In this document: positions 11,201-26,200 of the stretch, one piece after another
Layout of the letters: each line of letters opens with the position of its first letter
How positions within the stretch are numbered: the stretch's first letter is position 1
NCBI GenBank assembly: GCA_021234535.1
Contig: CM037848.1
Location: 10,182,444 to 10,246,443 of the forward strand
Length of the DNA: 64,000 bases
From: Stichopus chloronotus
Lineage: Eukaryota; Echinodermata; Holothuroidea; Aspidochirotida; Stichopodidae
Direction of reading: 5' to 3'
The notes under the pieces: generated by a model
What the model saw: only the letters and a program-made list of their open reading frames with translations
The model's database searches: none
What the model was told of the DNA's origin: nothing
Made by a program: the position numbers and the translations under genes

Positions 11201-14200
11201 GCCTGCTTTGACCATCTTGACATAGAAACAATGTGGCAAAAGTCTTAAAAAAAATCATCTTTTGCTATAAAATCCCTGTGAACTTCTACTATGCAAAAAG
11301 AGAATTATCTCTATACAATTGGAAAACAAAATGCAAAAAGATATTTTGATTCCGTTACATAACGTTGGAAAATGCGATGGATTTGACGTACCTTTTTTAT
11401 AGAGAATGTGCAACACTATGCTAGTAATGAAGTGGGGTAGACTAGAAAAGCTACAGTTATTTCTGCATCCCCTCTCAATCAATTACTCAATTAGGTCTCT
11501 TTTGTTCATCTCAATTTGTCAAATAACTTGTGACATATTTATCATACCTATTGACGTAGCTGTAATAGTTTTGATGACAGCGGAAACAAATTGAAATTGG
11601 ATCCAGTCACAGAAAAGCATTCAGATGGAGTGACAACAACATGTTCACACTGACTTATATAATCAGCTTCATGTGTGATAAACTACCATACAAAACAGGA
11701 TCTCTCCAAATGTCCCTTCGTTGTCATAGAAACAGTGTCACAATTGTTGGTAAATGAAATATTCAATCGTTACACACTTCTGCTCTTGAACTACTGCACT
11801 GAGGGATAATGGTTACAAAGAAACACTTACACATCATCAAAGGTAATATGTAAGCTTATAATTTCATACACAAAATATATTAAAATACATACAAGACAAG
11901 AAATGTAACTTGAACCAGAAGTGTACTTACTGATCAATTCCTAAATACGCCATCAAAGACATATCCAGCTGCCTGTTGAGGCGGTTCAACCTGTCGAGGT
12001 ATCTTTCGTTTTCGTCGGCGTTCTTCACGGCGTACATGGTCAGGAGGGCGGGGCAGAATTTAGGGAGAAGTAGAGGGTGCAACAGACTCTCTGGGGTTAT
12101 CAGAAGTGACCTGAAGAATTGAAGAATTCATTGAAGAGTAACCTAAAGATGATGACAGAAGCTCACCTTCATCCCCACCTACACAATCCCGCCTCTAGAT
12201 TCTTTTTTCGTTTTCAACAATGAAGAAAAAAGTTGTCAACAGTTTCCATGAATCGCAGACTTGGGGGGATTGCAGACCAGTGGGGGATGTTACATCCTTC
12301 ATGCTATTAAATGGTTCCTTTGCAGAGACACACCCTCCTAAAGTCCCTAAATACGGGCTTTAGGTTGGGTTTTTGAACTGCAGACAGAGCATGAGAGCGA
12401 TTGGTCAGAAGACTCAGTAATAAACATCACAAGCACTGCTGCACAACTTCTGAAGAAATCTGTAACAGGCATATCGTGACAGGTAAAAACTTTATACACA
12501 GAGCACGCTCAGAAATAAGACATTGTTCTTGTGATAAGACCATCACAAACAAAGAAACAAACGAACAAATAGCAAGAACTGAAGAGAAAAGCAGCTCAGT
12601 AGGCAAATCTCAGGCTATATTTATGACCTTTAGCATATTGGTTATATACACTTACACATCATCCCCTTGAGTTTGCTCGGTCGATCCGCCTGAATCCTCC
12701 GATTGTCCGACATCGCTGTTGGTGTAATCGTAATAAAAGTCAACAGGGGGCTGCTCTGTCACAGGGGTCCTTGGCTTCGTGCTGTGATCTGGAAATTCTG
12801 GAAACAGTATCCTGTAGGTATGATGAAATTATCGCCTCACTGACATAAAGTACCTACTGTTCATACATGGAAACAATTGTAGATTACTAAACAGCTTCTA
12901 GATGGAATAGCATACTGCAGGGACATCGACGACTAGCGCAATCGAAGACTAGAGGATTACATGAAACAACAACATCAGCCATGCATGGATCGACGCATTG
13001 CTGATTTTACATATTACCTCATCCAAAGTTGCTACTATCAAAACCTCTTGGTTTTGACATTTGAACAACAGAGTCAAATGACTACATTACTCGTTGCTAA
13101 TGTGACATGTAACTTTAGATACAAGATCTACCATTTTGCATTGCTGAGCAGGAATCTCGAAAGAGACGCGATGACAAACAGGCAGGCGGATGACCTTCAA
13201 TTTAGGTTGCTTTTTCTTCTGAGATGACTGATTACTGCCTATCTCTGACCTAACATGACCTTTTGCTCTCAACAGAATGCAGTAGTGATCAAGAGAGGTG
13301 AAGTACCAAAGATGAGATAAAAAGTCAAGCAGCTTTCCCTTCTTGTAAAATCATGTTTAAAAAATTATCTGACTCTGATATCTCTCGACACAGATGACCT
13401 TCGACCCTAAAGAAAAAGAATGGGGTTCGTCAAAAGACTATGAACTCTTTTGAGAAGCAACTCTCTGATGGTTGGCTTACACAATATGAGTGCGTTGACC
13501 TCTGCTTGCTTCAGATCATTTTGACGACTTTTGAACTTTTGCTTCAGATCATTTTAATGACTTTGGAACAAAAACTGGCAGGATACTCTATACAGATCAA
13601 AGCAGAAAATACTATGAACCTACCTGACAACCTCATAAGTCTTCTTGATGAAACATTTGACTTCATCTATGGCATAGGGTAGCAACAGCTGATGGGCACC
13701 AATACCGACATAAGATGCACGGAAAGCGTTCACTAAGTTGTCGACCAACCTCCCCAGTGGATGAACCGGCAGATCAAAGGCCTGTAGGCAAGAGCAGTGT
13801 TAAATTGTAACTTTCATCATTGACAGAAAAGAGTAAAAGGAAACATTGGACTAGCCGGTATAACATCATGGTATAATATTCTGTGACTATTCAGCACACT
13901 TTAGGTTAAGAGGACATGAGAGAAAGACACATTGAGGATGTTGCGATAGTTTAACGTAATATGCTGAGGAACATTTGAAAGAATTCCAGCAGCAAAACAA
14001 GATCTCTGGGACAATTGACTGTGACAGGGAGAAGTAGCAATCAAACCATTTGTGAAAACAGCTTGATTGCAGTCAAGTATAACAAGTCTTGCCAATGTGA
14101 GAAATTTGTGATCAACCACTTTGGGAGGGCTACTGACAACTTCATATTTAAATATCTTTCAGCAAATCTGTAACTGGCTTATATTATAACCTCTTATTGT

Positions 14201-17200
14201 TCCATAGATGCTGCTAGTGAGACTTTATGTGTAAACTTACTATCCCAAACAACACATGATACAAATAACAGAGAGACTCCTAAAGTTTGAAAAATCTTTT
14301 AAGTCTCTAATTAAAAGATAAAAGGCCTAAATCAAAGACTAATTGGCAATGTGTCTAAAAGTGTGTGACTGTGAATCATGGTTTCAGCAGCCAAGCACTG
14401 GGGTCCAGACGGAAACTAATGGACATCTCAAGAAGACAATAAATATCCAACAAAACAGAGCGGTAAAGCTAGAAAGAATATTGGGCTGAACGTTTTAGTC
14501 CTCGAGCTAAGGGAGGGGTAAAGAGAGTGATAAAGTCATACAATTTTGGACAATTAAGGCCAACAGCAAACATACAATGTTTAGAGCTAACTCAAATCAA
14601 GCATTGAACATTCAAAATCTTGCCAGAATATCAAAAACAGAGAGAATAGTAATTCAATCAAAGGGCAGGCTTGCAAATAGGAACTAACAAACTTGTCAGA
14701 AAGATGCAGCATAGATTGAGATCCAAAATATGGGACACGGTATTTCAGAGCAATTGAGAGCCTCCTGACTCAATAAAATGGTAGAATGAAAAGGAAGGTC
14801 TGGTTGGGAATGAGCAGCCAGTACAGAGAACAGTGCTCAAAGTTAAATACCAGGCAGCTCTTGTGAGGGAAAAATGGGAGTGTATAAGCTGTGAGACAGG
14901 TAAGAGAACAGGAAATTACTTTGTGGTTTCAGATATCACATAAATGTTTTTCACAGAAAATGACTCCAGGAACAAGTGCAGTTAATAAAATGGATCTCCA
15001 AATTTATCAACTGATCGGGTGAGGACCGTTCCCATTCAAAATGGCACCTTGAATGAAAAAGTGATCTGAATGGCAAACTATTGTAAGGTCAAAAGCAGAA
15101 ATGTCAGTTGGGCTAAATATTTTTTTTTTTTGCCATTTTTTGGTAGTCCTGTTGTTTCTGTTATGTCTTGCTATATACGGAAGTAGAATCCCATCATTTC
15201 TGTCAAATTTTTCGTAAATAAGTGATTTGAGTCTCTTGGTTACCTATATTTTGTATTTTCAAGTTTGAGGTAGTCCACTCGGAGAGAGCCCAACAACGTT
15301 GTCCTAAATAAAACATCATGTTCATCTACCACTCTTGAGTTTCATCGATAACGGTCGTTTTCTGGAGCTTTCCGAACCATCTGCTCTCGTCCACGTTTTT
15401 GCTTTCTTTTTTTTTAAGCAGTTACCAAGCCACACTATCATACATGACCATAACAAAAATGCTAAATACAGATATATATGAAAGAAACAAACTACCTTTG
15501 ATAGGTATTTTTCTTTCTCCTTTAGGTCTTCAAGCGTGATTATCTTCTTGTTATGTTCTGGGATTCTTTCCAATTCTTCGATAGCCTGTTGTAGTGTAGG
15601 TATATCCACGTCTGCCTGAAGTCTAAGCAAAAGTTTCAACCAACGGTCAAGAGGCTCTTTTTGGTCTCTCGGTAGGAAGTGTAAATGACACTGCTTTTAA
15701 GCAGCAGGAGTGTCTATTGTGCACATACTTCCTATTTACACCAAAACAATACAACTTTAGTGGTTCTGCTAAAGCAGCTTCCCCAGAACTTTTGCCTTTA
15801 ATCACTGCAAGCATTCTTGCAGTTATTCCACTTGTCACCACACACACTGATTACCTCATTAACTGTTAAAAGGTACTATCAGGCAGTACTAAGGCAGCAC
15901 TGTATTCTGTGGCAGCTTAAGTGTCACATATAGCATTTAAATGGTTCTAGCACCGTTGCAACCCGCTTAGTGTCTCACTTCAAAGCATGGAAAAGCTTCT
16001 GAAAATCCTTCAATTAGCTCATAATTCTGGACTTCGATACCACTTAACGTTAATACCACTTAATTCTATATTTTAACGACACTTAAAATTTTGATGCCAG
16101 GAGCCTTTCGACAGATTTGTTGCACAGATATACAAAGGCTCAAAAATAGAAGTTAACACCAGTATCAGACAAATAGTTAAATGGTACGACTGTCAAAAAT
16201 GCAACATGCGAAAGTTGCAATCTGCTGAGGTACTTCCAAGCACTATTGCAGCCAATTTTCATGTGCAAAATTACAGCTGAGTATGTTATATAACAATATA
16301 TTCACTATGACATTCATTACTGGGCAAATCCGATGCTTTGCTGACATTGCACAACATTTTAGAGGTAAAAGGCTGTCCTTGAGTGCCAAACTGATAGGGA
16401 ATATGTGCACAATACTGATATCTACACAGTGATGTGGTATTAGTCAGTAGACAGCCATGCAGTACCATTCCAAGAATACACATCTAGAGTGGCTGCATGG
16501 CTGGGAGGGTCAGGGGCCATGGTCCCCACAGAGGTTTCGGGGGACAGGGTGGGGACAAAAGAGTGAAAGGGCCTGTGGAGTCTGAGAAGGCGGTTTCCAG
16601 TGGTCTTTTTGTTCCAAAATTTTCGGGTACACTCTGTGCCAATCTATGGTGGTGCTAGGCTTAGTCTTCCCACAATTTCAACTATCCTGTATTAAGTACG
16701 GAGTGGCACCACTTAAAGCCCTTCTTCCCCCGGTCCCCCCCCCCCTCGCCTCCACGAAGGAAGCATCCATACCGCCACTGCAGTTCTCATTGGCAGATTC
16801 ATTTTCCTGGCTCTCACATGTGTTAGTCAGTAAAGTGCTCTTGTCAAAATAAATTTCAACTCACCCTTCTAAGAATTCCAGTTCTCGTTTGCCGACGGCT
16901 AAAGCAGCAGCCACACAACGCCAGGCTTTCTTGCAATCCGGTTTGTTCTCTGCCGCGCCGAGATCCTGCCAACACTCGGAAAATATGTCCAACCACTTGG
17001 CTTCTGCAGAGACTGTATTTTGACCTAGCATCCTGATCACAAGGTGAAGAGTCATTATTTAAATTTCATGTTTCCTCACATATTACAGCAAAAAGTGTAT
17101 TAAAAAAAAAAATGACAGTTTTATGTCTGTGGTTGTTCATTCAGAGTTTTGAGATGAGGACTTGCTTTATACTTTGCCTGGGCTACACCTCTGAGCTCTG

Positions 17201-20200
17201 TCAGAAAATACCGCTGTGAATGACGCCACTTGCAAATAACATTTAACAATAACGATCATTCAAATGCACCCACAATTAAGTGTGAAGTGTTCAACTGAAT
17301 GTTAATTTCTGAAGATGTTGTTGGTCTTCAGACTCACTGTCCTATTAGCTTTGAAGGGACTTGCCAAACTAAGGATCCTTTCATCATGAAAGGCTGCTGC
17401 GAACATCCAGCTTGACTTTAACGATGTTACACAAAAAATGCTCGTTAGAAATTTGCAATTTGGAAACTGCTAAACGGAACTCCTTTACGCCATGTCGAAC
17501 TAAGTGTGAACTCTGACCTCCATGAGATGTAAGGTCTGACTGATTCATAACGGCCATTGTTTTATTGCTTAGTGTTTGAGATAAATCTGAAAGTGACGCT
17601 AAATAAATCAAACCTTGTGAGAGATGGTGGAGGGCCTTCCTCTGCAAATTTATTGTAATTTCCATTTAGTTTGACTTCATCACCCCACAGTCCACTGAAG
17701 GTTCCTTCCACGTAATCACCGTTTGGCATCGTGAGGGTACCCTGTTGAAGCAAATCGCCAAATGCAATTACATCACACAAATTGTGCAACTTCACAATCA
17801 ACAGGAACAATCACATGGAGAATGTAATGAAAATAATGTTGGGTAACTGGTTTAACAAGTTAAAAACATTGAAAATTTGCAAAGGTTGTTCATATTGACT
17901 GCTTGTCTCCAGCATGGTCCACTATCTCAAAAAGTGTTGGAACCTTTTAGCTATTATGATCCTGCTATGGAATTTCAAAGCGTCATGTTGCATGTCTGTT
18001 ATTTTACAAGCTTCCTATTCACATCTCTCTTCACCTACAATATACATAAAGGCACATTTTACTGACAATTGAAGGGCTTCTTAAATGCAGGAGAATAATT
18101 CTCCATTTCAGGTGTTCAAACCCTATGTCAATATGTTGCTCCTAACTCCAGATATTGTCGTTTGACGAGAAGAGTTCTCCGGTCAAGAAAGATTTCCAGT
18201 TGCTTCAAGGTTACCAAAGTGCCACGGTAACAGCTGCAAATTATTGAAAGAAGTCTTTGTTTTTCTTTGAAATTGAAGGTCCTCATTTAACCTTGAAATT
18301 TGACACTAGTGAAAAGGTAGACTGGATATATTGTAGATTTACCTTAAAATATTATAGAAGCAAAGGGCACACCTCTTAAACTATTGCAATGTTTCTTACA
18401 CGACAGTCAAGATCACAGAGAAATATGAAGGATATTCAAAAAGTTGTACCTGGGTAACATCACAGATTTCAAAAAGTGCAATGAACCATTTTAAAAGAGA
18501 TATTTTGTTTAAAAAGCCATTAACTTCCAAATGGAACATACTTTTGAGATATTCGTGATTTTTATGAAATACCAATTAACTTCAGTGGTCAATCCTTTTA
18601 AGTACTTTGACCTTATTACATTCGCACACATATGGGCTCAGATAAGATACGACTGCTTCAATATCTGTGGTTATTTATTTCTTTCTTCTTTCCCCCTCCC
18701 CCAACCTCCAATACATACCAACCTGAATCTTGTGTCAAAGCATTTCATGCAAATTTCACTAGTAGCAGGGAAATCTTCAGCCCTTGTTGTTTGAAATTAT
18801 TCATGAAAAGCATCACTGTTCACTCTCTTGATATATCTGTGTCAACAAAATTTTATGATATGACCCCTGTTTACCCCAAATGAACTTTGGTGTCCACCAA
18901 TTACAATACGCTACTTCTACTGAATACAGTCCACCTAAACACTACATAGGAGTTGGTCTGTGATTCCCCACTGGGCATGGCACATTTTAACAAGCACAAA
19001 GCTACCCCACGTAGTGAACTAGTCTTTTCGCTCACCTTTACCAGGTCTTTAGTTTAAGATTTTCCAGGTGTGCTCCAAATCACTCCAAATCATTTCTCAG
19101 GAAATTAAGGAATGTGGCAGGTGTGCTCTTTTATAAAACTTTCATTGATTGCCCCTGTTCTCACTTTTCTTCTAGGTGTGCAAAAAATCTCACTTCTCAC
19201 AGTGATTTGTGGCGAGAGATGGGTGTGTGATTGCCCTGGCGCTCCGCAGAATTTGAGGCCTGCTTAACGCTACAAAAAACTATGTCTGTCGGCTTTGGAG
19301 GCAAATTCCTTTCAATTCCGCAAAAATGCTACAAACCTTCAGTTTAAAAGCTCTGAAGCGATTAGCTGAAGCAGAACTTTTAAAAATACACTGCTACCAT
19401 TGCAAGTGACTACGCAGATCGACTGCGAACAAACAATATAGCTGGTATTCTGTGGTACCATGTATGTGTAGTGAAAATGGACCGTTGGCCATGAATATTA
19501 AGTTCATCAAATTTTGGGCTCTGTGAATATGTTTGACCATCATCAGCAGGCTATTTGAGGCAGCTGCCACATAAGGGCAGCAGCCACATAAGGGCAGCAG
19601 CTAGAGAGGCGCTACACAGGCTAACACATAGCAAGCATACACAAACGTGCATTCTAACATAGACCACTGTGATGGGAAAGATTTCGACAGTCATCACAAC
19701 AAGACAAGGTTCCATGCAAACTGCTGATAACAGCTCTCTACTCTCGGAGCAAGAAGTAAGCGGCAGAAATGATTCCAAACGTTTAATCCAAAATATTGTG
19801 ATGAGGATGAAGAGGTAGAACCACCATTGACAAGACAATAAATTATAACAAGAGTTTGCTCATCACAAGAACAACGAGATAAATAGTTATGAGGATGCTC
19901 TGATACTGCAGTCTACAGTTGACTGTGAACATATTCCTGGCAACTCTGATTTCATAGTCTGTTCTAAAACAATAAACTTATCCTCTACCTTTCCATTTAG
20001 AGTTGGACCAGAGGAAAGTTGACCCTGAAAACAAGTTCCATCTTCTGTGACCAATATACCAGATCCCTGAGGAAAGAAAATAAATTCCAATAGGAAAGTC
20101 ACTTTTGACATGCACTGAAAATGGTAAAGCCACAATTTGCATAGAGGACTACAAGTCAAGCCAGTTTTGGGACTGCCTTTTCACAACATATCCAAATTTT

Positions 20201-23200
20201 CACCCTACTGAAACATGATCACAATCGCTTACAAACAACAGATTTTAATGTCATTTAGCTAGAGGCATTCTCATCAAATCCGATGTTTTGATATTTTCAT
20301 TTTGATGAAAATTTTCTCTTACTAGCATATTCATCAGCTTGCTACGACAAGAAAACGATGTGCTCTAAGTGAAAATTCAACTGATGTCATTTTGTGATGT
20401 TCTATGTTAGACCTTAACACCCCCCTGTGAAATTAAATTCATGTCTGGGAACATACAATCTGCGCAGGTTTGCATGTAGGTAGCATACTGCATGTTTGTC
20501 TTTCTACGAAATGATTTGTTTTTGTTCACTTGAATTTCTCATTTGCATTTTGTGAGGTACCTATTACTCAGTTCATCACACTGAAAGCTAAACTAGAACA
20601 TCAATGATGTTGTAGCTCGAAAGCAATTCCTTCATCAACACTTGACATGGCACTATAGACTACAACAAAAAATTAATCACACAGACCTAGAGGATAATGT
20701 ATGATAGATGGAAAGGAACAAAATGAGGAAGAATTATCGGCCATTCTTAAATTTCCCTGCCACGAGTCATACCTGTGTAAATGTTTTTACTTCTTAACTT
20801 CCGATAGCATAACAATTTTGTTCATAGTGATGGCATCAGTTTGCTTGAATTGAACATATATGGCACGATTTAGAACGTGGCAGCTTTGAGAAAAAGTGCA
20901 ACATTATAACTTTTCTCAACACTGCCATTCTTAACCACAGTGAGATAATCTTAATGTTGCCTGCCTCTGTCCCATTTACCCTTTATCTTTCCAGACAGCG
21001 ATTAATTCTGTAATGTGCCATGCCTCAGACCTTGTCAAGAAGTCCTGTCCTTGGCAAACAGACCTTATCATAAAACGTTTTCTGCCATTCTCATTTCTTA
21101 ATGTCCAACTGGTCTGTGCAAGACACATAAAGTAACAATACATACCCCCCCTTATGTTCTTGAAACTGTGACATTGTACTCACTTGAAGCTTATCTTGGC
21201 TGAAAGTTCCCTCATAGTAAACACCATCAACTGTGATCACAAAACCATCGCCATGACGATGGTTTTCTTGCCAAAATCCCATGTACTTCTCCCCATGCAG
21301 AGAATCATCCTTCACTCCGTAACCATGGAAATGGTCTTTCTTCCACTGGCCTACGTAAATACTTGCTGGGTTCACACACTGAAGAATGCCATTTCCATTA
21401 CACTGGTTATCCTTGAAGTAGCCGAGGTAAACATCTCCGTTAGGATATCTCAGGAAGCCACGTCCCTCCTGCCTTCCATCTTTCCACTGGCCTTGATAAA
21501 GTTTTGTCTTTTTACCTGAGTCTGTAGTCGGTTCAATAGACCAGCCGAATCTGAAAAGCCCGAGGCATTAATTCTTCAGTTAATCACAAAGTCAGAAGGA
21601 CTCTGCATTTCCTTAGCAACATGAAAAACAAGTGGTAGATAAAGATTTCCTGCAATTATAGATTAAGGTTCTTGCAAAATTCTCATACTTGTATCAGTAC
21701 ATACTAGGTTTAACTGCAACTATGTCCCACTTCAGTGATTAACTTTAAGTCAACAGCTACCACTTTACACCTTAAAATAAACTTTGACCTTCAAAAGAAT
21801 CAATAATAATGTATTCATCAAGAACTATGCAATTGATGTTGTTGATGATGTTGATGATTATAATGATGGTAATGCTATTCATGCAACTTGTTATTTGACC
21901 CGTTGATCATTGACCTCAGTGAAAATAAACAGGATCATCACTCACTACCGTCTATCTTCAGTTACTGAATTCAAGGTTCAAGCAACTTTTAGAAGATTTG
22001 GAAAACTCTATTGAGATAATTGTCAGACTTTCTCCTCTGTAGATAGCAGATGATCTTTGACTCCACGAAAGCATGAGAACATACCAACTCACAAAAGCCA
22101 GCCTATTAAAGTAAATAATTTGTACCTACATCACTGTACAAAGTGTCCAGAGAAAAAAATAATCAACTGTTGTTCACATACAATTATTTCAATCTTGTTA
22201 CATACATGCCCTGCCTCCTTCCCATCAGTGTGTATGACATCATCACAGTAAGCCAATAGGGACAACTCTCTAACCGTGGGCTATCTACATGTCACATGCA
22301 ACTCTAAATGACTTTCTCATTCTTGCGAATTTGCGTTAACGAGCTTGCAGAGGTAAAATGCTGCTGGGCCATCAACGTCATTCAAGTCTACAATCACCAC
22401 CGAAGCCATAAAATGCATCTTGACATTAAATCAACATTCGTTGATTTGTTTGTTCAAAGAGATGCCAAAGTTGACGATGAAGATGCCAGCAGAGGCAAAG
22501 GCTGGTACATATATCAAATACCAACATGAATTACTTTTAACGTTGACAGTATGTATCAAAGTACAGTATACCAAGACTCAGTCGCAGTGACTTCTCAAGG
22601 CTTACCAATGTCATCACTTCTGATTGGTAGGGGTTGATTCAGCAAACACCCCACCCAGTGCTTTGGACGCGTATTCCTCTTTTCTTGTCTTTAAGACTGG
22701 ATCTCCTCATCACCCTACAATTTCAAATTCATGTGAAGGATCTCAGAAGCAGTTGATTGTCAACTTGGATGGACTATGTCAACATAACTTGACACAGGAC
22801 TTTGGGGGAACCCATGATACAATAACTGAATATTGACTAAGAGGAAATTTACATTAAGGTATTTAATCACTAAAAAATAACTCACCCATTTTGTAATCCA
22901 TTGGTGAAATTTCCAGAATATTTTCTCCCGTTTGGCCAGGTTAAGGTTCCGCTGTCAAATGAAGAAACATGGATATAGACACATGCGAACAAAAGCACGA
23001 AACCACACAGAAAGAACAACCGACTGCGAACGACTATTTGGTGATCCAGAAATAAGGAAAGTGCAGAGTTTGACTGATGTGTGCCTTCATATACTTGGCT
23101 AAATTTAAACAACTTTTGATGTATTTAGTGATCAACTTATGTTGACAGCTATCTCTGCTGATCTGAGGTGAAGTTTGACCTTCATGAGAAACAACAAAAG

Positions 23201-26200
23201 AGACCATGTATCTATTGATAGCTACCCACTTACCTACCATGTTTGGTGCTGCTTATGTTACTTATACATAAGGAGATGCTGTGTTCACAATCTTTCCACA
23301 GACTTCAGACCAGTGTTGATCTTTTGGCCCTCATTTACATGATAAGGGATCATCTACTTGCTATGGGCTGTCTGCAGTCACAGCCAATGTGAAGTTCAGT
23401 GATCTTCTATTTATGGAGATTTGCGGTTTACAATAATTGAGGCTATTTGACTTCTACTGACCACAAATGACATTTGATCACAAAAATGACCTTCAATAGC
23501 AAAAAGAATCCCAGCTAAGGTGTTCTTCAGAGGAAGATCAAACATTAAGTCTGCAATTCTTCAGCCTTATCAAAAAGAATCCAGAGCAAAAAATTTCCCC
23601 GGAAGAGCTGACATAACCAAACTGGAGGTTAACTTAAGTTACACTTTGGAGACATGACACAAATGCCCACACACATACATATGCACAAATACACATGCAA
23701 TAACTCACTGATTACTGTTGCAGAAATATGAAACATGCATATGGGATCCACACTACACTTATAATCTGGTCACTACATGTAACTAAATGTAACAAAACTG
23801 GATTTGAGTTGATGAGCAACTTACCTAACATTTGTGTTCAAATCTGGTAATGGAATTCTTCCATCACCATTTGACAATTTTTATACTTATAACTCAAGTT
23901 TTCATAACTATAACACTAGATCAAAACACCTTTTGAATCAACCATACATCAGAACAAAACTTGCCCATTCTCAGTTAAGAAGCACTGGTGTCCAATTTTG
24001 GAATTCTTTACCTCCAGATACAACAGAAACCCAAAATGTGCAAACATTCAAAAAGAAGCTGAAATATTACTTATTGAACAACAACTCAAAATAACAGGTT
24101 ACTTTTCCACCTTTAACGCTACCTTCTACGTGTGTCATTTCCTATTCTTTCCTCCTTCCTTTAGTGTTTTTGTGTTTAGTCTTTAAGAAAGGGACCAGGC
24201 TCGAAAAGTTCTACTTATTTCTGGTTCCTCTACAAACCATTACACTTGCACTATTTTCTCTAAATTATTATTTTGTTAAGCTATGAATGCCTTGTCATTC
24301 CTTCTTTATGCTATTTTATCATGAATTTCTGTACCAATTGAAATGTCATCTATGTACTTTATGTTATGTTATATTATGTTACAATGGTTGTAGAAAATAA
24401 ACTTCAAACTTCAAACTTGTTACAGAATTAACACCCCTTCCCACCCTACCAAACCATTTTGGTCTCGTTACATCCTTCTCACAACTACAAGATCGTAAAT
24501 TTCCATAAAACAAATTGTGAGCAAACTGGTCATACCTCCCGTGTGGTTTCCCTGTCAGCCACATGCCCTCATACGAAACTGTTTTCCCTTGAGGATGATT
24601 GGCAAAAGTATGCTTCCCGGGTCTTGCCAACTTTGGGGGGACTCTACCATTGGGAGACTTGACTTCTTTCATCTCCTGTCCAGAGGTTAAGATGACGTCT
24701 ATCGTTTGGTTGATCGTCCACAACCACTCCGCTTTAGCTGTTTGTGAATCGGTGTGGAGGGTCAGCGTCTTCTCCGGCATAGTCAGCTGCAGGGCATTCC
24801 TTAAGAAGCAACAAACGATCAAAAATACAACAACAAGACATGGATTTTTCTGTTTTCAAGTGTCTCTGTGTTAGTTCGACATGTCGTACAGAGTCACACC
24901 TACGGAATCCTTCCTTATAGCATGCACAAAACTGTATTAGTCTCGGTTGGACCTACAAAATTTTTCAGAGGCTGGGAGCTGTTGTGACCGATCAAGTTTT
25001 TACGGCGGCGGCTGTAATACCAGGGGGGCCACACTTTTACTCGGAGATGGATCACCCCCTCCCCTCCAAACCCCTTATGGAGAGCACTAACTCAGATATG
25101 GACTGCAATGGGAGGGAAGACCAGATGAGAATCTTAAAACCTTGACTGTGAACAAGGCTGGTAGAGGTCGTTACTGCTAATTATCCACTCTATCCTAATG
25201 GCCTTGCTACCAATTATTATCAGTCGCCCAAGCATCATGAAGCCAATATTTTCACAAGGAATGCACTACAACATGACTTATCTCATGACCGCTTCTCGCT
25301 CACATTGGTTTTAATTTTTGAGGCATACTTTGTTTGAAAGAATACTGGCAGGGCAAGATATTCCACAATAAAAAGAAGCAAAATACACCATGTCCATGAG
25401 GATGGAAGAAACATGGAGATCTGTCCTCAATATGCTCTGGAAAGGTAACACAAATAAAGGATCTCCTTACTTCAAATTGTCTGAGTCAGGCAATGGTTCA
25501 GCCCACACCAGAGAGAGGTTGTAAACATGATGACTGGTGAACTGTGGGAGGTATAAAACAAAAATAAGTTACCTCAGATAAAGAAGTCTATATGATGACA
25601 AAACAGGTTCTTAAAGGGAAATAGGGCGTTTAGAATAAACCCACATGACATACAAAGAAAATAGCATTAATCATTGTTAAACCATTCACTCTCACCAATA
25701 AACATCTGCAAAAACTTCATCTCCTTACAACGTTATGCATGTGATGAGTAACAGAAGGTGCATCATTTGAGTTTTGAAAAGTTTGGGTGAACAAATTGTG
25801 GTTGAGTAACAAATAACTGAATTTCTACCTGTGAGAAACTTATTTCTTGAAGAGAAGGCTACTGTCCTTCCTTAATTTGCATAATCTATCCTTCTACGTC
25901 CACGAACATTGGTTTTAAAAATATGTTTGTTTTCTGTAAAACAAATGCCTTATTTCCCTTTAAAAAAGGAATTCATATTGCAGTGAATATGACCATTTCT
26001 ATGTCTTGCTAAATAGCTGATAGAAGAACTAGTCACTGCCTACTGCAAGTCGTTAACGAAAGCAATATACCCTTTATGGCTTCTTTTCTTGCGCTGCAGA
26101 ACACGGCATGTGCATTAAGGTACGATACGAAACCAGGATTGCAGCTAGACAAATATTAGTGCCAGTCTCTAAGCAGCAAGGGAAGCAGCCACTCCTGGTG

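Noticed and set aside
23034..23240. Open frame beside exon c13
   Set aside because: Reads only intron sequence; the coding part of c13 is in another frame.
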